Assembly (NCBI RefSeq): GCF_026239735.1
Contig: NZ_JAPIVT010000005.1
Coordinates: 124,001 to 188,000 of the forward strand
From: Pedobacter sp. MC2016-05
GTDB taxonomy: Bacteria > Bacteroidota > Bacteroidia > Sphingobacteriales > Sphingobacteriaceae
DNA: 64,000 nt
Direction: 5' to 3'
Shown: one piece after another, positions 1 through 8,971 of the stretch
How positions within the stretch are numbered: the stretch's first letter is position 1
Layout: every line of letters begins with the position of its first letter
Made by a program: the position numbers and the translations under genes
The notes under the pieces: generated by a model
The model's input: only the letters and a program-made list of their open reading frames with translations
What the model was told of the DNA's origin: nothing
Databases searched by the model: none

Positions 1-1
1 T

Positions 2-202
2 GAGCTTTTAGATAGGGCAAATGAAACTCACCATACTACTGCGTTGCAAGCAGGAGAGGTGGCTAAAATCAATGGAGTGGAGAAATTGCTGATCGGTCAT
101 TTTTCATCGCGATATAAAACGCTTCAAATGTTATTGGAAGAGACCCAATCTGTTTTCGAAAATACTGAGCTAGCCGTTGAGGGAAGAACATTCCAGCTGT
201 AA
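2..202 (+). CDS. rnz: Ribonuclease Z, C-terminal fragment (5' end outside window)
   Basis: An open frame runs from the window edge to the TAA at 200-202, giving 66 residues. The text LLDRANETHHTT, then KLLIGHFSSRY, then a VFENTELAVEGRTF ending, matches the C-terminal part of tRNase Z. In that family the HFSSRY histidine binds the zinc pair, and the enzyme trims the 3' trailer of tRNA precursors. The N-terminal beta-lactamase fold with its HxHxDH motif would lie outside the window. It is convergent with the MCE gene, with a terminator hairpin between them. Confidence 0.85.
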   Translation, partial: ELLDRANETHHTTALQAGEVAKINGVEKLLIGHFSSRYKTLQMLLEETQSVFENTELAVEGRTFQL

Positions 203-342
203 ACCAAAAGAATTTTTTAAACCTTATTGCAGCGGTATCCTTTTAACTTTTTCTGTTAAAAGATTTAGCGGAAAGAAGGAACGAGCTTAAATAGTTGTGA
301 GGTGCTACTTCAATTGCTTTTCCAAATATTTCAACGAAAAAA

Positions 343-367
343 GCCTTGCAACTTAAAATTGCAAGGC
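343..367 (-). terminator. Rho-independent terminator after the MCE gene
   Basis: GCCTTGCAA and TTGCAAGGC form a perfect 9-bp stem with a 7-nt loop. On the minus strand the stem is followed by a run of T, so it would end transcription of the MlaD-like gene at 389. Confidence 0.75.
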
Positions 368-388
368 TTCACACTTTTATAGAATAGA

Positions 389-1342
389 CTATTTGTCCTT
401 TTTGTTTCCACCACCAAATACTGAGAAATGAACGTAGCGCTTAGGATTTGCTTTCAAATCTATCATCAACTCGTCCAGATTTTTAGATGCATTATTTAAA
501 TTCTGATACATTTTATCATCATTTAATAATAGTCCCAAACTCCCTTTTCCGTCTTTAATACCAGAAATTACACTTTGTAAATCGGCAATAGCATTATTGG
601 CATTATCTAACGTTTGTTTAAAATTAGCAGCAGCAAACTTATCTGTAACGGTATTTATATTGGTTAGTATATCGCTAATTTTTTGATTGTTATTGTTTAA
701 GTTGGCAGTAATCCCTTCAACATTCTTAAAAATAGCTTCTATTCGGGCACTTTCTGATCCTACTAAACCATCAACTTTTTTCGAAGTTGTTTCTAATGAA
801 GCTAAAGTTCCTGCAATACTATTAAAGCTTTTATCAACATTTTTCTGGAAATTCGGATTTAAGATAGAATTCACACTACTTAAAATAGAGTCCATCTTGC
901 CAATAATTAATTCTGCTTTCTTTTGTACAGGTTGAACTTGTTCCATCAAGCCTTTTTCTACGTTGGCGTTTAATGTGTAGCCATCTTCAGCCATTTTTTT
1001 TGAGTTACCTAACGACATTACAATCGCCTTGCTACCTAAAAGGTCTGTTCCCTCTAATCGAGCAATACTATTTTCTGGAATATCATATTTGCTATTAATA
1101 CTCAAAGTAGCCAAAATTGTTCCGCCAGGTTCTAGCTGCAGTTTAGCAACCCGGCCGATCTGGTATCCATTGATTAAAACGGGTTTAGAAACGGTTAATC
1201 CGTCTACTCTCGTATACCTTGCAAACAAGGTAGTTTCGCTAGAAAAAATGGAATTACCTTTTAAAAAATTGTATCCTATTATGAGTAAAGCGATGGCAAA
1301 TGCTGCTAAAATACCTACTTTGGTTTCGTTTTTAATCTTCAT
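389..1342 (-). CDS. MCE/MlaD family lipid-transport protein
   Basis: The product has 317 residues with an N-terminal membrane anchor (about residues 8-26). An MCE domain follows (about 35-115, with GLTVSKPVLINGYQIGRV) and then a long helical, coiled-coil-like C-terminal half. MCE proteins bind lipids and carry them across the periplasm between the two membranes, normally with an MlaE-type permease and MlaF-type ATPase. Neither partner is next to this gene. It lies downstream of two amidases and near lptD, which suits an envelope role. Family assignment is firm; the lipid carried is unknown. Confidence 0.85.
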   Translation of the reverse strand: MKIKNETKVGILAAFAIALLIIGYNFLKGNSIFSSETTLFARYTRVDGLTVSKPVLINGYQIGRVAKLQLEPGGTILATLSINSKYDIPENSIARLEGTDLLGSKAIVMSLGNSKKMAEDGYTLNANVEKGLMEQVQPVQKKAELIIGKMDSILSSVNSILNPNFQKNVDKSFNSIAGTLASLETTSKKVDGLVGSESARIEAIFKNVEGITANLNNNNQKISDILTNINTVTDKFAAANFKQTLDNANNAIADLQSVISGIKDGKGSLGLLLNDDKMYQNLNNASKNLDELMIDLKANPKRYVHFSVFGGGNKKDK

Positions 1343-1512
1343 GAGTGTTTATCTTTGACGGATACAAGCGGTAAAATTAGTAATTATTACTTGTCCGAGG
1401 CGTAATTCTTTAATTTATCGTGCAAATATATGTTGTTATTACATAATGCTTACACAGTTATTTTTGTTTGGTGAATAAGTGGTTTTATACAATTTAAAAA
1501 CTAATTCTACGA

Positions 1513-2289
1513 TTATTTTACCTCAACAGATTTTTTGTAGCTTTTAATTGCAGCCAATATCGAATCTGCAATTTCATTCTGACCTTTTTCAGAGTTGATG
1601 TATTTCTCTTCTTCTTTATTCGATATAAACCCAACTTCAGTTAACACGGCTGGCATTCCACATCTTTGAAGCACCAAAACTCCCTGTTCTTTAACCCCCC
1701 GGCTTGCTCTTTTATCTCTGCTGATGTAACTTGTTTGAATGAGTTTCGCAAATTTAATGCTTTTATCTCGAAACGTATTTTTGAGTAATGATAAAAGAAT
1801 GAACGTCCCCGGATTGTTTGGATCGTAGCCATCGTATTTGCTTTTATAGTTTTTCTCCAGTTTAATATCGGCATTTTCTCTAATCGCAGCATCTTGTTCC
1901 TTTAATCTATGGGATCCTGCAACAAGTGTTTCGGCACCTTTTATGTGTTTATTTCCGGGAGGCATCGAATTGCAATGAATGGAGATAAAAAGATCAGCAT
2001 TGGCATCATTGGCTATTTCAGCCCGTTTATATAAGTCCACATCAACATCCTTCGTTCGGGTGTAGATTACTTTAACGTCTGGTAATTCTGCCCTTAACTT
2101 TGCGCCTAATTTAAGGGCAACTTTTAATGCAATCGCTTTTTCGGTAGAAAAACTCCCAGATGCACCGGGCTTTTTACCTCCATGGCCAGGGTCGATAACA
2201 ATTGTCTTAATTTTATATCCTTGAGCAATAGAGTGGCTTGGGATGAAAGGAAATATTAAAAGTAGAAAGGCTAGAAGTTTGATCTTCAT
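1513..2289 (-). CDS. N-acetylmuramoyl-L-alanine amidase (Amidase_3), paralogue 2
   Basis: The product has 258 residues with a signal peptide (about 1-22) and one Amidase_3 domain. It shows IVIDPGHGG (first zinc His), SIHCNSMP (second zinc His) and LTEVGFISNKEEE (catalytic Glu). The enzyme cuts the amide bond between MurNAc and L-Ala of peptidoglycan in the periplasm. It lacks LysM or SPOR targeting domains. It starts 20 bp after the stop of a longer paralogue and is probably cotranscribed with it. The pair looks like a tandem duplication with divergence, since one copy carries an insert near the active site that this copy lacks. Confidence 0.9.
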   Translation of the reverse strand: MKIKLLAFLLLIFPFIPSHSIAQGYKIKTIVIDPGHGGKKPGASGSFSTEKAIALKVALKLGAKLRAELPDVKVIYTRTKDVDVDLYKRAEIANDANADLFISIHCNSMPPGNKHIKGAETLVAGSHRLKEQDAAIRENADIKLEKNYKSKYDGYDPNNPGTFILLSLLKNTFRDKSIKFAKLIQTSYISRDKRASRGVKEQGVLVLQRCGMPAVLTEVGFISNKEEEKYINSEKGQNEIADSILAAIKSYKKSVEVK

Positions 2290-2309
2290 TTTGATAGGGA
2301 TGGGGTAGA

Positions 2310-3173
2310 TTAGAAAGATGTTTCGGCAATACGTTTATAGTTTTTAATCGCTTTAATTATTCCATTAACAATTTCTGTTTGACCTTCTGCGGAGTTCATA
2401 TAATCTTCCTCATCGGGATTACTTACAAAACCAATTTCAGTTAAAACTGCAGGCATTGATGCTCTCGCTAATACTGCCAAACTTTTTTCCTGCACGCCGC
2501 GGTTAATTCTGCCAGCATTGATATATTCTTGCTGTAAAAGCGACGCAAATTTTAAACTTCTTTCTCTATTGGTTTGTTTCATCAAAGAAAGCATAATGTC
2601 ATTCTCAGGTGTATTGGCAATAAAACCTTCATAGTTTTTCTGATAATTATCCTCTAAAAACATCGAAGCATTTTCCCTTTTGATTACTTCATCTTGCTCT
2701 CCTAAACGGCCTGTACCAGATACAAAGGTTTCCGTGCCCCGTGTAGAGGTACTTTTCGAAACGACAGAACGGTAAACAGGAACTTTTCTACCCTTAACTT
2801 TTTTATAATAATCAACCACTTTCGATACCCTTACCGGCATATCATTCAAGTGAATAGATATAAATAAATCAGCTTTTGCATTATTAGCGATGTTGATGCG
2901 TTCGTACAAGGGAATGAAAACGTCAGTTTGCCTCGTGTAAATTACTTTAATGTCTTTTATACTATCTTGAAGTGCTTTACCCAAGTTAAGTGCTGTTTTT
3001 AAAGCAACATCTTTTTCTTTAGAATAAACACCATGCGTGGCGCCATCCTTTCCTCCATGACCAGCGTCGATTACGATTGTTTTAATTTTATATTCTTGCG
3101 CAATGGCTTGATTATCAATTGTATTGAATAAAGTAATACAAATAATAAATGTTAAAATGGTTTTAAGATACAT
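2310..3173 (-). CDS. N-acetylmuramoyl-L-alanine amidase (Amidase_3), paralogue 1
   Basis: The product has 287 residues from the start chosen at 3173, where a clean signal peptide begins (MYLKTILTF). An upstream in-frame ATG at 3239 would add a charged stretch before the signal and would overlap the predicted -7 box at 3224-3231, so it is rejected. Motifs are IVIDAGHGG, SIHLNDMP and LTEIGFVSNPDEE, the zinc ligands and catalytic Glu of Amidase_3. A Lys/Val/Arg-rich insert of about 30 residues follows the SIHLN motif and is absent from the downstream paralogue. The gene is divergent from lptD, which fits an envelope-maintenance locus. Confidence 0.9.
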   Translation of the reverse strand: MYLKTILTFIICITLFNTIDNQAIAQEYKIKTIVIDAGHGGKDGATHGVYSKEKDVALKTALNLGKALQDSIKDIKVIYTRQTDVFIPLYERINIANNAKADLFISIHLNDMPVRVSKVVDYYKKVKGRKVPVYRSVVSKSTSTRGTETFVSGTGRLGEQDEVIKRENASMFLEDNYQKNYEGFIANTPENDIMLSLMKQTNRERSLKFASLLQQEYINAGRINRGVQEKSLAVLARASMPAVLTEIGFVSNPDEEDYMNSAEGQTEIVNGIIKAIKNYKRIAETSF

Positions 3174-3223
3174 CAATGGTATATTTTTCACTAATTTTGA
3201 ACGTTTTTGATTAAACATTTGTG

Positions 3224-3231
3224 CAAAAATA
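3224..3231 (-). promoter_or_regulatory. Candidate -7 element (TATTTTTG) for the amidase operon
   Basis: The minus strand reads TATTTTTG, an exact match to the Bacteroidota -7 consensus TAnnTTTG, 50 nt upstream of the chosen amidase start. No clear -33 TTG at the usual spacing was found, so this is a partial promoter match. Confidence 0.45.
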
Positions 3232-3247
3232 ACATTCAAATACGAAT

Positions 3248-5905
3248 TTGAAACTTCTTACTAGCTCTATTTTACTAATTTCTGTCATTTTATTAACACA
3301 TGGTGTTGGTAAAGCTAACGCATTTTCTTCTTTTTCATTGCAACAAATAATCCAGCAAGACACATCAAAAAGAGATACATCGAAAAAAGCATCTCCAAAT
3401 AATAGTGGTTTGGATCAAAAAGTAGAGTACCGGGCCGATTCAGTTCGTTTCAGCAAGAACAAGAGTATTATATACATGTATGGAAACGCCAGGGTAAATT
3501 ATGGCGACTTCGAACTCGATGCAGATTATATCCGTTACGATTCGCAAAATAAACTGATTTTTGCCAGTGGAAGAACGGATTCTAAAACCAATAGATACGT
3601 TGGTAAACCGATATTTAAATCGGGAACCGATGGTTCTGCAATAGCCGATTCACTTTATTATAATTCTGAAACTACTAAGGCAAAAGTTTACGGTGTATTT
3701 TCTGAGCAGGAGGGTGGCTTTTTCTCCGGCGGACAAAGTAAAAAACAAATTGATGATGAGTTGCACATTAAAAATGTGATGTACAGTACCTGTAATTTGC
3801 CTCATCCTCACTTCGGGATTTTGATTACAAAAGGTATTGCCACGGAAAAGCAGATTATAAGTGGACCAATGTACATGGTTTTTGAAGGTGTACCTACGCC
3901 TATAGGTTTACCATTTGCATTTTTTCCTAAACCTAATAAAAGAACTTCAGGCATAATTTTACCAAGTCCCGGCGAGGATGCAACACGTGGTTTCTTTTTA
4001 CAAAATGGGGGTTATTATCTTGGTTTAAACGATTACTGGGACGCTAAATTGCTGGGAAGTATTTACACGAATGGTTCTTACGAGACCAATTTGACCAGTA
4101 ACTACATCAAAAGATATAAATTTAGCGGAAACATAGGTATTAGCTACAACAGTGTGAAAAACGGTTTAGAGGGCACTGAAGCTTTCGAAAATCCGAATAA
4201 GGATTTTAGCATTAGGTGGTCGCACTCGCAAAACGCAAACGCCAACCCCGGAACAACTTTTAGTGCCAGTGTTAACGTTACTTCAAGTAGCTATTACACC
4301 AATAGTCCTGCTAATTTGAACTACGATTTAAATGCGATTGCAAACAATACCACCAATAGTAGTATCAGTTATTCCAAAACTTTTTCCAACAATATGAATT
4401 ATTCGTTATCGATGACGAGTAATCAGACCTTGCGCACAAGGGATGTATCGATTAGGTTACCCGATGCAACTTTTAACGTGCCAACTTTTAGTCCATTCGA
4501 TTCAAAAACTCGCGTGGGGGAGCAAAAATGGTATCAGAAAATTACCATTGGATATGCTTTACAAGGAACGAATGCCATAGATACAAAGGATAGTTTACTG
4601 TTTCAAAACGACGGTTTAAAGCGACTGAGATCTGGTTTCAGTCACAGCATTCCCATCAACATGTCGTTTACAGCCCTAAAATATCTAAACTTCTCTTTGG
4701 GTGGTAGCTATAACGAGGTTTGGAATTTTCAACATATCAATAAAAGATTTACAAGTTTCGATGATGGAACCTATACAGAAAGGATAGATACTTTAAGCGG
4801 CTTTAAAAGAGCCGGAAGTTATAGTCTTTCTACCAGTATGTCTACCAAAATTTATGGTCAAAAGAAGTTTAAGAATCTGGGGAACATTATGGCTATGCGC
4901 CATGTAATTACACCTAACGTTTCATTTAATTATTCGCCAGATTTTACTAAAGCAGGTAGAGGTCCGTTTTTGGCGGCAATTGATCAAAATGGTAAAGAAA
5001 TAAGAGATACTTATCAGCAGCCGTTAACCTATTCTGTTTTCCAGGGGATGGCTTATCAAGGTTCTTTTCCAGGCAAGGCTGCCGCTATCGGTTTCGGTGT
5101 AGATAATACGGTGGAATTAAAAGTTAAATCGAGCAAAGATACCACTGGTACCGGAGAGCGAAAAATTCCAATTATTCAAGGTTTAAGTATTTCTGGTTCT
5201 TATAATTTTCTGGCTCCGAGAAATAAACTTTCTACCTTGAGTTTTAACGGTCGTTCTCAGTTTACAGATAAATTAGGAATTAACTACAATGGTACGTTCG
5301 ATCCTTATGATTTAGATGAAAGTGTAGATCCTGTCACCGGACAAAGAACCTTTACGCGAAGCAATAATTTCACCCTGAGGAGAGGTGGCCGCTTAGCCCG
5401 ACTAACTAACATCGGATTTTCATTCGATTACAGCTTAAATCCGGATGCCTTGAAAAAGAAAAATGAAGCCAATGATAAATTGAGCGAAACTGCAAAGGAA
5501 AAAGGCTTATCGCCATTGCAATCAGAACAATTGGCTGCCATCAGCAGAGATCCAAATGCTTTTGTAGATTTCAATATTCCATGGAATTTCTCATTCTCTT
5601 ACAGTTTTCAATACAGTAACGATTTTGGCGTAAGTACAACAAGTAATACGCTAAACTTTAATGGAGATTTTAATCTGACACCTAAGTGGAAATTTACTTT
5701 CAATTCGGGTTACGATTTTCAAAATAATGGGTTAACACCAATGAACATAGGAATTTACCGCGACTTACATTGTTGGGATATGAGTGTGAATTGGGTTCCT
5801 TATGGTGCTTATAAGAGTTATTCTGTAACATTAAAAGTTAAGGCCTCAATTCTTCAAGATTTAAAATTGAGCAAAAGACAAGGTTTCTACAATACATACC
5901 AGTAA
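3248..5905 (+). CDS. lptD: Outer-membrane LPS-assembly protein, LptD family
   Basis: The product has 885 residues. It begins at a TTG codon directly followed by a hydrophobic signal peptide (about 1-25); no in-frame ATG gives a better one. An OstA/LptA-like jelly-roll domain follows (about 60-200, with YGNARVNYGDFELDADYIRY). A long Ser/Asn/Tyr-rich C-terminal region typical of a large beta-barrel makes up the rest. LptD inserts lipopolysaccharide into the outer leaflet of the outer membrane, normally with LptE. The gene is divergent from the amidase operon and 3 bp upstream of cinA. Bacteroidota LptD is distant from the E. coli protein, so the name rests on architecture. Confidence 0.82.
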   Translation: MKLLTSSILLISVILLTHGVGKANAFSSFSLQQIIQQDTSKRDTSKKASPNNSGLDQKVEYRADSVRFSKNKSIIYMYGNARVNYGDFELDADYIRYDSQNKLIFASGRTDSKTNRYVGKPIFKSGTDGSAIADSLYYNSETTKAKVYGVFSEQEGGFFSGGQSKKQIDDELHIKNVMYSTCNLPHPHFGILITKGIATEKQIISGPMYMVFEGVPTPIGLPFAFFPKPNKRTSGIILPSPGEDATRGFFLQNGGYYLGLNDYWDAKLLGSIYTNGSYETNLTSNYIKRYKFSGNIGISYNSVKNGLEGTEAFENPNKDFSIRWSHSQNANANPGTTFSASVNVTSSSYYTNSPANLNYDLNAIANNTTNSSISYSKTFSNNMNYSLSMTSNQTLRTRDVSIRLPDATFNVPTFSPFDSKTRVGEQKWYQKITIGYALQGTNAIDTKDSLLFQNDGLKRLRSGFSHSIPINMSFTALKYLNFSLGGSYNEVWNFQHINKRFTSFDDGTYTERIDTLSGFKRAGSYSLSTSMSTKIYGQKKFKNLGNIMAMRHVITPNVSFNYSPDFTKAGRGPFLAAIDQNGKEIRDTYQQPLTYSVFQGMAYQGSFPGKAAAIGFGVDNTVELKVKSSKDTTGTGERKIPIIQGLSISGSYNFLAPRNKLSTLSFNGRSQFTDKLGINYNGTFDPYDLDESVDPVTGQRTFTRSNNFTLRRGGRLARLTNIGFSFDYSLNPDALKKKNEANDKLSETAKEKGLSPLQSEQLAAISRDPNAFVDFNIPWNFSFSYSFQYSNDFGVSTTSNTLNFNGDFNLTPKWKFTFNSGYDFQNNGLTPMNIGIYRDLHCWDMSVNWVPYGAYKSYSVTLKVKASILQDLKLSKRQGFYNTYQ

Positions 5906-5908
5906 ATT

Positions 5909-7162
5909 ATGCTAGCTGAAATTATAACCATTGGCGATGAAATTCTCATCGGTCAAATTGTTGATACCAATTCGGCCTGGATGGCTAAACAATTAAATTT
6001 AATTGGCGTTTCGGTTAAACAGATTACATCAGTTTCTGATGATGAACAACATATTTTATCTGCATTAGCTGATGCTGAAACCAGAGCAGATATCATTTTA
6101 ATAACCGGCGGTCTAGGTCCGACGAAAGATGATATTACCAAGAAAACTTTGGCAAAATATTTCAATATGGGTTTCAGAAACGATGCCGGAGCCTTAGAAA
6201 TGGTTCGTCAGATTTTCGAGAAATTCAAACGCCCTTTGTTAGATATTAACATTCAGCAAGCTGATGTACCAGATGGTTGCGAAGTGATCGTTAATAAAAA
6301 CGGAACCGCTCCATGCATGTGGTTTGAGGAGCACGATAAGATTTTTGTGTCAATGCCTGGAGTTCCGTACGAAATGATGTATTTAATGGACGATGAAGTA
6401 CTGCCAAGAATTAAATCCCGGTTTAAGTTACCGTCAATTGTGCACAAAACTATTCTTACTGCTAATATTGGAGAATCCTTTTTAGCGAAGGAAATTGAAG
6501 AAATCGAAGATAGTTTGCCGCCGCATATTAAGCTTGCATATTTACCTAAATTAGGCCAGGTACGTTTGCGTTTATCTGCCAAGGGCGATAATGAATTGAC
6601 CTTGAAGGCTGAAGTTGAAGTTTATGCTCAACAGATTATCACAAAAGTTAAAAAGTTTGTTGTAATTGATGAAGATCTCCCGCTCGAGCAGGCCATTCTC
6701 AATCTAATGAAATCGAAAGGTTTAACCTTATCTACTGCAGAAAGTTGCACCGGTGGATATATTGCCCATTTGATTACTCAACATCCTGGCTGTTCATCTG
6801 TGTATTGGGGTGGAGCTGTGGCCTATGCCTACGAACTGAAAGAATCGATTCTGGGCGTGAAAGAAGTTACCTTATCTAAATTTGGTGCGGTGAGTGAAGA
6901 AACGGTTACCGAAATGGCCGAAGGCGCAATTAAACATTTCAAAACTGATTATGCTATTGCAGTAAGTGGTATAGCCGGACCCGATGGTGGTACCGAAGAT
7001 AAGCCTGTTGGAACCGTGTGGATTGCGATTTCATCAACGAATAAAACAGTTGCTAAAGTGTTTAATTTCAGTAACAAACGCCTTCAAAACATCGAACGTT
7101 CGGCTGCATCAGCATTAATGATGTTATTAAATCTACTTAGGGAAGACTTTTACAACGAATAA
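5909..7162 (+). CDS. cinA: CinA-family protein (competence/damage-inducible, NMN deamidase-like)
   Basis: The product has 417 residues, the full length for CinA. The N-terminal MoCF-like domain (about 1-170) shows EIITIGDEILIGQIVDTNS and TGGLGPTKDD. The C-terminal CinA domain (about 255-415) shows STAESCTGGYIAHLIT and VSGIAGPDGGTEDKPVGTVW. The C-terminal domain hydrolyses nicotinamide mononucleotide to NaMN in pyridine-nucleotide salvage, and the N-terminal domain has ADP-ribose pyrophosphatase activity in characterised homologues. It follows lptD by 3 bp, so it is probably cotranscribed, although the functions are unrelated. Confidence 0.93.
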   Translation: MLAEIITIGDEILIGQIVDTNSAWMAKQLNLIGVSVKQITSVSDDEQHILSALADAETRADIILITGGLGPTKDDITKKTLAKYFNMGFRNDAGALEMVRQIFEKFKRPLLDINIQQADVPDGCEVIVNKNGTAPCMWFEEHDKIFVSMPGVPYEMMYLMDDEVLPRIKSRFKLPSIVHKTILTANIGESFLAKEIEEIEDSLPPHIKLAYLPKLGQVRLRLSAKGDNELTLKAEVEVYAQQIITKVKKFVVIDEDLPLEQAILNLMKSKGLTLSTAESCTGGYIAHLITQHPGCSSVYWGGAVAYAYELKESILGVKEVTLSKFGAVSEETVTEMAEGAIKHFKTDYAIAVSGIAGPDGGTEDKPVGTVWIAISSTNKTVAKVFNFSNKRLQNIERSAASALMMLLNLLREDFYNE

Positions 7163-7168
7163 AAACTG

Positions 7169-7176
7169 TATTTTTG
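7169..7176 (+). promoter_or_regulatory. Candidate -7 element (TATTTTTG) for the E2 gene
   Basis: TATTTTTG fits TAnnTTTG exactly and sits 33 nt upstream of the ATG at 7210, just after the cinA stop codon. The -33 region is poor, so confidence is moderate. Confidence 0.5.
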
Positions 7177-7209
7177 TCGCAATACCAATATATAATACTG
7201 TAATTTAAT

Positions 7210-8559
7210 ATGGCTCAATACGAACTATTGTTACCAAAAATGGGTGAGAGTGTTGCCGAAGCAACCGTAATTAAATGGGTAAAACAAATTGGAGATTCAA
7301 TTGATTTGGATGACACAATTTTGGAAATTGCAACAGATAAAGTAGATTCTGAAGTACCTTCACCTGTTGCCGGTAAATTGGTAAAGCAATTATTTAAGGA
7401 AGATGAAGTTGCCCAAGTTGGTGATGTAATTGCCATTATAGAAACTGAAGGTGGTAACGACGTTAAAACCGAAGAAGCTGCTCAACAAATACTTGTTGTA
7501 GAAGAAGAACAACCTCAAGACATTCCAGGCTTAGCAGAATTACAGCAAGAAAAAACTTCTGAAGTGCAAGCTGATTTTGCTTCTTCAGACCGTTTTTATT
7601 CACCTCTGGTCAAAAGCATTGCTTCTCAAGAAAATATTTCCATTGAAGAACTCGATTCAATAAAAGGCTCTGGTGCAGATGGCAGGCTCAACAAAGATGA
7701 TTTATTAAATTATATTTCAAACAGAAATGGTGGGCAAGCGAATGCCTCAACAACCAATTTGAATGTTTCCAATCAGCCATATGCTGAACCTATTGCCGCA
7801 TCAAAACAAGCACCGGTTGCAACTAAAACATCAACAACATCAGTTTCTGGTGGCGATGAAATTATTGAAATGGATAGAATGCGTAAACTTATTGCCGACC
7901 ATATGGTGATGAGTAAAACGACATCTCCGCATGTAACTTCATTTGTTGAGGCCGATGTGACGAATATGGTTTTGTGGCGCAACAAAGTGAAAAATAGCTT
8001 TGAGAAACGTGAAAATGAGAAAATAACATTTACGCCAATTTTTGTTGAAGCAGTAGCAAAGGCCATTAAAGATTTCCCAATGATTAACGTTTCTGTTAAC
8101 GGAACGCAAATTATCAAGAAACGAGATATCAATATTGGTATGGCAGCGGCTTTGCCAAGCGGAAACCTCATTGTTCCTGTGATAAAAAATGCCGATCAGT
8201 TAAATTTAGTTGGTTTAACAAAAGCCGTTAACGATCTAGCTGCAAGAGCCAGGATTTCAAAACTTAAACCGGATGAAACACAAGGTGGGACTTTCACATT
8301 AACAAATGTTGGTTCATTTGGAAACGTGATGGGTACACCCATTATAAACCAACCGCAAGTTGCTATTTTAGCTGTAGGCGCCATTAAAAAGAAGCCTGCA
8401 GTTTTAGAAACTGAACATGGTGATGTTATTGCAATTCGCCACATGATGTTCCTTTCATTGTCTTACGACCATAGAGTTGTGGATGGTTCGTTAGGAGGGA
8501 TATTTATTAGAAGAGTGGCTGATTACCTGGAAAACTGGGATTTTAACAGAGAGATTTAA
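7210..8559 (+). CDS. Dihydrolipoamide acyltransferase, E2 of a 2-oxo acid dehydrogenase complex
   Basis: The product has 449 residues. A single lipoyl domain (about 3-77) carries the lipoylated lysine in EIATDKVDSEV. A peripheral subunit-binding domain (about 130-170, YSPLVKSIASQENIS...GADGRLNKDD) follows an Ala/Gln-rich linker. The C-terminal acyltransferase domain (about 218-445) ends with the catalytic YDHRVVDGSLGG motif. E2 transfers the acyl group from lipoamide to CoA in the cytoplasm. One lipoyl domain and a lone gene, with no E1 or E3 beside it, do not tell pyruvate from branched-chain substrates. A terminator hairpin follows. Confidence 0.92.
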   Translation: MAQYELLLPKMGESVAEATVIKWVKQIGDSIDLDDTILEIATDKVDSEVPSPVAGKLVKQLFKEDEVAQVGDVIAIIETEGGNDVKTEEAAQQILVVEEEQPQDIPGLAELQQEKTSEVQADFASSDRFYSPLVKSIASQENISIEELDSIKGSGADGRLNKDDLLNYISNRNGGQANASTTNLNVSNQPYAEPIAASKQAPVATKTSTTSVSGGDEIIEMDRMRKLIADHMVMSKTTSPHVTSFVEADVTNMVLWRNKVKNSFEKRENEKITFTPIFVEAVAKAIKDFPMINVSVNGTQIIKKRDINIGMAAALPSGNLIVPVIKNADQLNLVGLTKAVNDLAARARISKLKPDETQGGTFTLTNVGSFGNVMGTPIINQPQVAILAVGAIKKKPAVLETEHGDVIAIRHMMFLSLSYDHRVVDGSLGGIFIRRVADYLENWDFNREI

Positions 8560-8569
8560 TTAGAACAAA

Positions 8570-8601
8570 AAGAAGTCAAGTTTTGAAAAACTTGACTTCT
8601 T
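8570..8601 (+). terminator. Rho-independent terminator after the E2 gene
   Basis: AAGAAGTCAAGTTTT pairs with AAACTTGACTTCTT around a short GAA-containing loop and is followed by TTAGTTT. It lies 10 bp after the E2 stop codon. Confidence 0.7.
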
Positions 8602-8636
8602 TAGTTTAAAACCAAATCACGTTAATGCTGTTTTTT

Positions 8637-8668
8637 GACTAACGACTAACGACTAACGACTAACGACT
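8637..8668 (+). repeat. Tandem heptamer GACTAAC, 4.5 copies
   Basis: Four exact head-to-tail copies of GACTAAC (8637-8664) and a partial fifth (GACT) end 6 bp before the thioredoxin ATG. The tract fills the space where a leader and ribosome binding site would be. Two other intergenic 7-bp-period tracts occur in this window (33614-33684 and 38742-38797). Confidence 0.9.
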
Positions 8669-8674
8669 TAAATT

Positions 8675-8971
8675 ATGGCTAAGTTTTCAGAATTAATAAA
8701 TGGAGAGAAACCAGTTTTGGTAGATTTTTTTGCTGAGTGGTGTGGACCTTGCAAAATGATGAAGCCCATTTTAGAACAATTGAAATCCCAGGTTGGCGAC
8801 TCCGTTTCGATTATTAAGGTTGATATCGATAAAAATCAGGCTGCAGCGGCTGCATATTCTGTTCAAAGTGTACCTACTCTAATGTTATTTAAACAAGGAA
8901 AACAAGTTTGGCGTCAAAGTGGTGTTTTGCAAGCTTCGCAATTGAAACAGATCATCGATTCTCATTCTTAA
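8675..8971 (+). CDS. trxA: Thioredoxin
   Basis: The product has 98 residues, slightly short for the family. It has the WCGPC redox motif at about residues 22-26 inside [18 protein letters not shown] and the cis-proline loop [10 protein letters not shown]. It has no signal peptide, so it acts in the cytoplasm as a general disulfide reductase using electrons from thioredoxin reductase. The stop codon touches the stop of the convergent pdeM-like gene (8971/8972). The region just upstream is a heptamer repeat rather than an obvious promoter. Confidence 0.93.
   Translation: MAKFSELINGEKPVLVDFFAEWCGPCKMMKPILEQLKSQVGDSVSIIKVDIDKNQAAAAAYSVQSVPTLMLFKQGKQVWRQSGVLQASQLKQIIDSHS

Noticed and set aside
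687..1358. Plus-strand open frames opposite the MCE gene
   Set aside because: They are antisense shadows of a well-supported gene, with no domain or signal of their own.
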